Source: Saccoglossus kowalevskii (Eukaryota > Hemichordata > Enteropneusta > Harrimaniidae). From it: a stretch of DNA of 12,045 nucleotides. The notes under the pieces were generated by a model, which saw nothing but the letters and a program-made list of their open reading frames with translations, had not been told where the DNA came from and searched no databases. The DNA lies in assembly GCF_000003605.2 (NCBI RefSeq), contig NW_003122409.1, positions 112,795 through 124,839 on the forward strand. The letters are read 5' to 3'. Each line of letters opens with the position of its first letter. Position 1 is the first letter of the stretch. The position numbers and the translations under genes were made by a program. Positions 8,101 to 12,045 of the stretch are shown piece by piece.

Positions 8101-8930
8101 TTTTGCAATAAACTTGAATTTGAATAAGTTGGAGATCACCAGCCTAGTGTTCGAGAAAGGAATGGTTGTATTTTAGTGGATAGTGGCTATTTTGGCAGTA
8201 TTATAGTGCTTTTACCATCGGTTTTCACGACATAGATATTATGCCATATCTCAAATTGTAGACTGGTTACATAGGCTGACAAATTAATATATTGTTACTG
8301 ATGGGATATTTGAATTATTTCTAAACTTTAGATTTTAAAAAAGTGTCAAAAAATGCACATTGTGTTCTATAGAATTGTTCTAAAAAATGGCGCTTTTTGA
8401 AAAATATTAGAACAAGTTTCTCTAAGTACGTCACACACAAAACAATGCTATTTCGTGGTGCCATGAGAAAAAGCCATACGATTTAACATAATAGACCAAT
8501 GAACATAGTCATGCGATTTATGACCAACGTTATCAGAGATTATGAGTAGGTCTCTATTTTAACACTTGCTAGTATTCAAGTTGTCTGCAATCTCAGACCA
8601 ACTCTTATAATAGTGGTCTGAGCTGTGAAAGTGAACACAAAACAAGCTACTATCAACGATATCTATATTAGTTTTCCAACCATTGTCAATTCGGCTCATA
8701 GGGTTCCATGTGTGCAAATAGTTAATGATCTATTATTATTTTTTTATTAGAAAAACCAAGACGAATTACCAAGCGTATCTAAACATGTAGTTTACCATGA
8801 GAATGACGATGTGACCGATCTCAATCATAACGGCTCTCAAAATAGCCGCATAGTGCAGAGGAGTGAACATAGGCAATCGGGGAAAGGTTCCAGAAAAGAA
8901 TTGTTATCATGCATTTGTGACATTCTGTGA
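5090..8930 (+). CDS. Ankyrin-repeat protein gene, 3' part, seven exons (5' end missing)
   Basis: Spliced model: 5090-5176, 6174-6296, 6822-6920, 7153-7236, 7509-7637, 7897-8025 and 8751-8930. Every intron is GT...AG and every exon is a whole number of codons (29, 41, 33, 28, 43, 43 and 59 plus stop), so all junctions are phase 0. The 276 visible residues contain about six ankyrin-like repeats. Diagnostic stretches are LLDKG (exons 1 and 4), LLMVAV/LLMIAI with GVDL/GVDI (exons 2 and 5), and SARDFA/TARDLA (exons 3 and 6), the last matching the family's TALDLA helix. A polar tail follows. Ankyrin repeats are generic protein-binding solenoids; the partner and pathway cannot be read from this sequence. 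No signal peptide, membrane segment or enzymatic domain is visible. Exon 1 begins mid-frame, so earlier exons must exist, either left of the window or unrecognised within it. No orthologue was recognised. The ankyrin assignment is secure; exact splice ends are inferred without transcripts. Confidence 0.85.
5631..5761. mobile_element. 131-bp palindromic MITE with 8-bp target duplication
   Basis: The terminal repeats CACAGTCACTTGGGGGCTGA (5631-5650) and its exact complement (5742-5761) are perfect. GTAATGGA flanks both sides (5623-5630 and 5762-5769). The core at 5650-5719 is a perfect 33-bp-arm hairpin with a 4-base loop (AATA). The right arm has about 23 extra bases (5720-5742) between core and terminal repeat. 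An 8-bp duplication fits hAT, P or Merlin-type transposases; none is encoded here. It sits in intron 1 and would fold strongly in RNA. The open frame at 5451-5738 is an artefact crossing it. Confidence 0.93.
5879..6013. mobile_element. MITE with TTAA flanks and imperfect terminal repeats
   Basis: Between TTAA at 5880-5883 and TTAA at 6009-6012 lie 125 bp whose ends are inverted: AGGGCGGCTGTCGTCGTGCC on the left and AGCGCGGTGGTCGTCGCGCA reading in from the right (15 of 20 identical). A common GTTCG lies further in on both arms. TTAA duplication is typical of piggyBac and Kolobok superfamilies; the AGGG/AGCG terminus suits Kolobok better, but that is inference. It is GC-rich in an AT-rich intron, and an older insertion than the one at 5631. 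Confidence 0.78.
6174..6296 (+). CDS. Exon 2 (module 1, repeat B)
   Basis: The acceptor is ACTGTTCCAG at 6173 and the donor TGG|GTATGT at 6297. The 41 codons have an N-terminal linker (DGNIPARSLYRD) and then an ankyrin helix pair, LLMVAVDANQPDVANYLIDK, followed by GVDLNHKIW. The last 29 residues align without gaps to the end of exon 5 with 11 identities. The following intron (6297-6821, 525 bp) contains a 130-bp inverted-repeat element. Confidence 0.88.
6389..6518. mobile_element. 130-bp MITE with CAGTGGCGG ends, in intron 2
   Basis: The left end CAGTGGCGGCGGCACG (6389-6404) is mirrored at the right by CGTGCCGCCGCCTCTG (6503-6518), with one mismatch. TTGAT flanks both sides (6384-6388 and 6519-6523). 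CAGTGGCGG is a terminal motif I associate with hAT-like non-autonomous elements of invertebrates. The short 5-bp duplication may be real or a decayed 8-bp one. The interior has an A11 run and no coding capacity. Open frames at 6210-6449 and 6350-6694 cross it and are artefacts, although the former begins inside exon 2 in frame. Confidence 0.75.
6822..6920 (+). CDS. Exon 3 (module 1, repeat C)
   Basis: The acceptor is ATTATCAG at 6821, with a weak pyrimidine tract, and the donor is CAG|GTAAAA at 6921. The 33 codons open WTHGGKKSARDFAKE and end DVVLHIDQKLSTSQ. SARDFA is the ankyrin TALDLA-type first helix, and DVV..ID is the second. From ARD to the end it aligns gap-free with exon 6 (10 of 25 identical), but it lacks about ten residues that exon 6 carries before this motif. 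The following intron (232 bp) is the shortest and shows nothing notable. Confidence 0.82.
7153..7236 (+). CDS. Exon 4 (module 2, repeat A')
   Basis: The acceptor is CTTTTATAG at 7152 and the donor GTG|GTACGT at 7237. The 28 codons begin QLFVAVCEGDVAKLENLLDK. This is the counterpart of exon 1, with the same phase and nearly the same length. The intron after it (7237-7508, 272 bp) contains an open stretch at 7296-7490 that does not look like protein, and no repeat that I recognise. Confidence 0.85.
7509..7637 (+). CDS. Exon 5 (module 2, repeat B')
   Basis: This has the best splice sites in the gene: TTTTTCCCCTCAG at 7508 and CAG|GTAAGA at 7638. The 43 codons open DLYGDPLSGCAGYS and continue LLMIAIKHEQSEIAKSLLSR, then GVDIHFKHQ. 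It is a complete ankyrin helix pair and the counterpart of exon 2. A CACGTG falls inside this exon at TCACGTGG, probably by chance. The following intron (7638-7896, 259 bp) shows nothing notable. Confidence 0.9.
7897..8025 (+). CDS. Exon 6 (module 2, repeat C')
   Basis: The acceptor is TTACGGTTACAG at 7896 and the donor GAG|GTGAAA at 8026. The 43 codons have an acidic linker beginning EWDRPDIDSDP, then TARDLATQNGLLDVVRMID, a capping-type ankyrin repeat. It is the counterpart of exon 3 with a longer N-terminal linker. The 725-bp intron after it (8026-8750) is AT-rich and has only a 9-bp-arm hairpin (8592-8622). Confidence 0.87.
8592..8622. repeat. 9-bp-arm hairpin in intron 6
   Basis: CTCAGACCA and TGGTCTGAG are separated by 13 bases. 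No flanking duplication is seen. Function unknown, possibly chance. Confidence 0.5.
8751..8930 (+). CDS. Terminal exon: polar C-terminal tail and stop
   Basis: The acceptor is a T-rich tract ending TTTTTATTAG at 8750. A phase-0 frame of 59 codons runs to TGA at 8928-8930. It begins KNQDELPSVSKHVVYHENDD and is rich in N, S, H, D and R with few hydrophobic residues, so it is probably disordered. It ends in a short hydrophobic, cysteine-containing stretch, LLSCICDIL. It has no ankyrin signature and no domain that I recognise. It is assigned to this gene because of the phase-0 acceptor, the open frame and the drop in coding character after the stop. The splice is less certain than for exons 2, 5 and 6. 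Confidence 0.68.
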   Translation, partial: KNQDELPSVSKHVVYHENDDVTDLNHNGSQNSRIVQRSEHRQSGKGSRKELLSCICDIL

Positions 8931-10660
8931 CGTTTATGTAGACTGCGGTTGTGACACGCAAGTGCATTGAGGGAATAATTTATTTAAATTTTACTCTGAA
9001 GAAACCTATTTACAGTACGGAATTATAATACTAGTAATAGTAATAAACATAATGTTATTTGTAATATACTATGTTTCATCGTGGAATATACATGTACTAT
9101 TGAAAGGTAACGTCGCTCACGAGTGAAGGTATTTTTTATGTCTATCAAACTGGTCACGTTATTTCTAGAGATGCAACATTGACGTTGATGGCGTCAAAAT
9201 ACATACAGCACTAAAATTCACAATTTACGACACTTTGATAAAAACTAATATTATGGTCTGTAAAATATTAATGATAATAAAATGCAATATCACATTGGAG
9301 GAAACACTGAGTCAAGTCATGGGAAAGAATAAACTGGGGACGCGCAGAGGAATGTGAAAGAAAACGCATACTAGAAAAGTTGTGCTGCAGCTAGAGGACC
9401 GACTCTGCCAGGACTGGCAGCGATGAACTGTTGGCTGTCATTGCGTTATCATAATTGAATGAATAAAGTGGTAAGGAACATTTTGCTCACAAATCAGATA
9501 GGAAATCCGTGTTGTAAATGGCAATCAATTTTTCTCGTTTAAGGTAGAGATGCAGTTTACCTGACAGGTATTTTAATTAGTTAATTAGGAAATCAAGATG
9601 ACCCTTGTCCACAAAACTATATATTTTCGGAAAGGTTATTGTATGCATTTACAAATTTGTGTTAGTATTTTGTTTATGGACACTGTAGTTTGAAATATGC
9701 ACAAAAATATGCTTTTTTGGTCAAATGATTTAAAAAAAAAAATTAGCTTCTAAACCATGCTTCTGTTTCCTGTCAAAATTGGTTTATGGGCATATCTGTT
9801 TACTATGAAGGAAGTGCCGTATTGAAAATTGTCTTTTGCAGGGCAGCAGCTCAAATTTCACTACTTCAAGTTTATGCATAAATTAACACCCAGGCTAGTA
9901 ACGCTGTTCAACCAAAAACAATGCTCCGACGGACTTTTGAAGATAAACACAGAGTCAATCATTTGTGAAAATTTCAAAACAAAAGGTCAAAGCGTCTAGG
10001 AGCTTTTTTTTTTAAGTTCTGGGATGTGCACTAAAAAGAAGTTGCATAACAATTCACTCAGTAAAAAGTTTGCTAATGCTCATAATTAAAATGGCTTTAA
10101 CAGTTCCAAATTTAAATGTATTATTTTTTGTTAAAAGTTAAATATAGTGCATAATATGGAGATGCCGTCATTTCTTTTTTTCACTATGTTTTTTATTATT
10201 ATTTATGTACAGCCTTGCTAAATCTTGCTAAACATTCAAAAGAGAGAATGTTTGCACCTGTTATCTATATTTTAAAATCGTTTTTTGAGTATGTTCCACT
10301 ATTCACAATTCTACAAAATTTTAACAGTCTATAGCCAAGACAGTTTGGATAATAAAAAGCGACGATAACAATACACGCTAAAAACGCAAAGGCTCATGGG
10401 TAGACACTTGTTTGTAAACAATGACATGTTATGGCCACCTGACGCATGCGTGGGAGACGACTCCCCCGCTTTAACCATTAGAAATCGAGAGGTTGCTTTT
10501 CATGTACATATTGAAAAACAGTCAATTCTTCTGTCCGCACCATTTAGTGACAAAGATTCCTTATGTTACTCGGCAATGAATTTGTACTGAATTTGATATA
10601 CCAAATAAATATATGCATTACGTCATGTAATAAATTACTCAAAAGTACGTTCGATTAGAA
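8931..10660. other. Likely 3' UTR followed by non-coding DNA
   Basis: After the ankyrin stop the sequence is AT-rich with several AATAAA motifs to about 9467, consistent with a 3' UTR. A 7-bp-arm hairpin (CTGCCAG-GA-CTGGCAG, 9405-9420) lies in it. From about 9480 to 10390 nothing recognisable is seen. The open frame at 10396-10590 (64 codons, beginning MGRHLFVNNDML) has mixed composition but no known motif, splice context or neighbour, and I do not call it a gene. Confidence 0.45.
9042..9047 (+). promoter_or_regulatory. Candidate poly(A) signal of the ankyrin gene
   Basis: AATAAA lies 112 bp after the stop codon and is followed by T/G-rich sequence. Other AATAAA copies occur at 9276-9281 and 9462-9467, so the 3' UTR could extend to about 9.5 kb. 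The choice between them is inference. Confidence 0.4.
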
Positions 10661-11116
10661 CTAACCCCGGGAGGGGGCAGTTGATACATAGCTGAGTAGG
10701 GAGGTGCCCCTGAGTGCTCAAAAGTGTGACAATTTTTATACCTGGATAGTGGCAAAATCTATACCCATATTTATACCAAAGTACCATTTCTGTCATCACT
10801 GTTTATTCCAAATAAAACAGTTATCGTATTTGCTCTATTAGAAAAGCATTTCTAATATATGCACATGTAAGCCAACAGTTTCATTGTATATTGATTTATT
10901 AAAATATGTATTTTGACCATAGAAACACCTCTGTCACTTACATATTATTAACAAAATGTTCAGGTTATTTAGGTTGTTAAATGAAAAATAACAGTTCGCT
11001 TTCTTTTTGTTCCCCTTTAGGGTCCGCTACCAGAAACTGGTGGTTGAACAAGTATACCAAATCTGAAAAATATTACCGATATTTATACCTATCTTGACCA
11101 GAAATAAGCCCGATAC
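10661..11116. repeat. Probable degenerate interspersed-repeat remnants
   Basis: CCCCGGGAGGGGG at about 10665 is followed by a stretch with repeated TATACC (10737, 10760, 10772). More TATACC occurs at 11053 and 11084, just before a transposon-end motif. This looks like a broken old repeat with sequence between the parts. I cannot name the family; boundaries are rough. Confidence 0.3.
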
Positions 11117-11160
11117 CAGTGGCGGATCCAGCAAAATGTATTGGGGGGGGGGGGGGTTCC
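11117..11160 (+). mobile_element. Solo hAT-like transposon end and G14 run
   Basis: CAGTGGCGGATCCAG (11117-11131) matches a terminal motif that I recall from hAT-type elements in many invertebrates, and shares CAGTGGCGG with the element at 6389. A run of 14 G follows (11143-11156). No complementary right end is found before the window end, so the element is truncated or decayed. The minus-strand open frame at 11027-11278 crosses it and is an artefact. Confidence 0.5.
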
Positions 11161-11270
11161 AAGCTACGCTTAAGATATACGGAGCGTAAATCGCAGAGAA
11201 GCTATGCGTAATCCAGATCATATTAGTCCATGAGCCAAGTGACTTTTCATTACCATTCGGGGTGGCAAAG

Positions 11271-11327
11271 GCTATCATATATCAAATTAAAGCTTATTTT
11301 GTGTAGATTTCAAAAATATATGATAGC
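11271..11327. repeat. 12-bp perfect inverted repeat
   Basis: GCTATCATATAT (11271-11282) and ATATATGATAGC (11316-11327) are exact complements 33 bp apart. No target duplication is visible. It may be an internal part of the element whose end lies at 11117. Confidence 0.6.
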
Positions 11328-12045
11328 AATGTTGTCATGGTAGCTTACAGTTAGCACGTGACCTCAACGTTCGCGTAGTATGCATAATGAGATTGGTCGC
11401 TGGTTGAAAGTATAATGTGAGTTACTGTCTAAATACTGCAAGAAATAATATTTTCATAGACTCGATCTATGATAGGAGAGATGTATTTGCATGTTAAGTC
11501 GAACACATCACACATGATTTGAAGATAGTACGTAATAGTGACGTCATTTCTGCCCACAGTTTAAAATTATATATTCAAAACAGACTTTTCTCGAATTTGC
11601 TTATGATTTCTCTAATAAACAACTGCTGATTAAGATTGTTTAATACATAACTAATAAACTATTGCAATGAGAAAACAACAGAAATTTTCTGTCCAACGGC
11701 ATTGCATTAAATGTATCTAAAGTTCTAATGGCATACTTCGGTTTCATGAAAGTTGCGACCTTAATTAGGAATGCACAACTTTTCATTGTACATAATCGAC
11801 TTGTACACATATTTTTGTTATGAGCCAGTAAAAGAAAAACAAAAGAAAACTTTTCTAAATACAGCTATATCTAATTTAAAAAATCGACGTTTCAGTAAAT
11901 GAATTGATGTGTTTCTTCTACTGCAGCTTTGTTAAATTTGAAGGTCATGGCTCAATTCCCTTTGCTCACGCACAGCAACTTCATACACAACAAGTTATGG
12001 TTGTCTCAGTCAATATAAATCTCATCATCATCGTCCAGATCTACA
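11328..12045. other. Non-coding DNA to the right edge
   Basis: AT-rich with stops in all frames and no repeat that I recognise. The last 40 bases can be read on the minus strand as the acidic peptide VDLDDDDEIYID followed by TGA (stop at 12006-12008), which might be the end of a neighbouring gene. Evidence is too thin to call it. Confidence 0.4.

Noticed and set aside
10396-10590. 64-codon + strand open frame
   Set aside because: No known motif, no splice or promoter context, and this length is expected by chance in 12 kb.
11027-11278. 83-codon minus-strand open frame
   Set aside because: Runs through the transposon end and G14 run (WNPPPPQ...LDPPL is the repeat end in translation).

Overview
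The window looks like nuclear DNA from an animal, most likely an aquatic invertebrate. It is AT-rich and mostly non-coding, and one gene is split into small exons by GT...AG introns. It is dotted with short inverted-repeat transposons and carries a minisatellite. Degenerate repeats of the type 'atggtagccagtcggccatt' followed by a run of 'gacggacgaacg' resemble repeats I associate with molluscan genomes. That assignment is inference from memory and could be wrong.

The only well-supported gene is on the + strand from 5090 to 8930. Seven exons can be spliced, giving 276 codons of ankyrin-repeat protein. The first six exons each encode about one ankyrin repeat, and the last encodes a polar tail ending in TGA. 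Every junction is phase 0. Exons 1-2-3 and 4-5-6 align pairwise, so the gene holds a duplicated three-exon module. The 5' end is missing: exon 1 opens in frame with no start codon, and I found no convincing upstream exon.

Region by region: 1-1750 is AT-rich non-coding DNA with a 22-bp palindrome and one RFX X-box-like site. 1761-2187 is a three-unit diverged interspersed repeat. 2190-3875 is non-coding, with a perfect X-box match and three TCACGTGA palindromes. 3876-4449 is a minisatellite of eighteen 32-35 bp units, seventeen of which carry an intact CACGTG E-box; part of it is a 130-bp higher-order repeat. 4655-4701 is a 47-bp palindromic insertion. 5090-8930 is the ankyrin gene, whose intron 1 holds two MITEs (5631-5761 and 5879-6013) and intron 2 a third (6389-6518). 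8931 onward is a likely 3' UTR, then non-coding DNA with transposon-end relics near 10660-11160. At the right edge a short acidic minus-strand reading frame may be the end of another gene, but this is very weak.

No RNA genes, CRISPR arrays or prokaryotic features were seen. The ankyrin protein is probably a scaffold or binding protein, but nothing in the window shows its partner. The E-box array lies upstream of the visible exons and could be intronic or regulatory.
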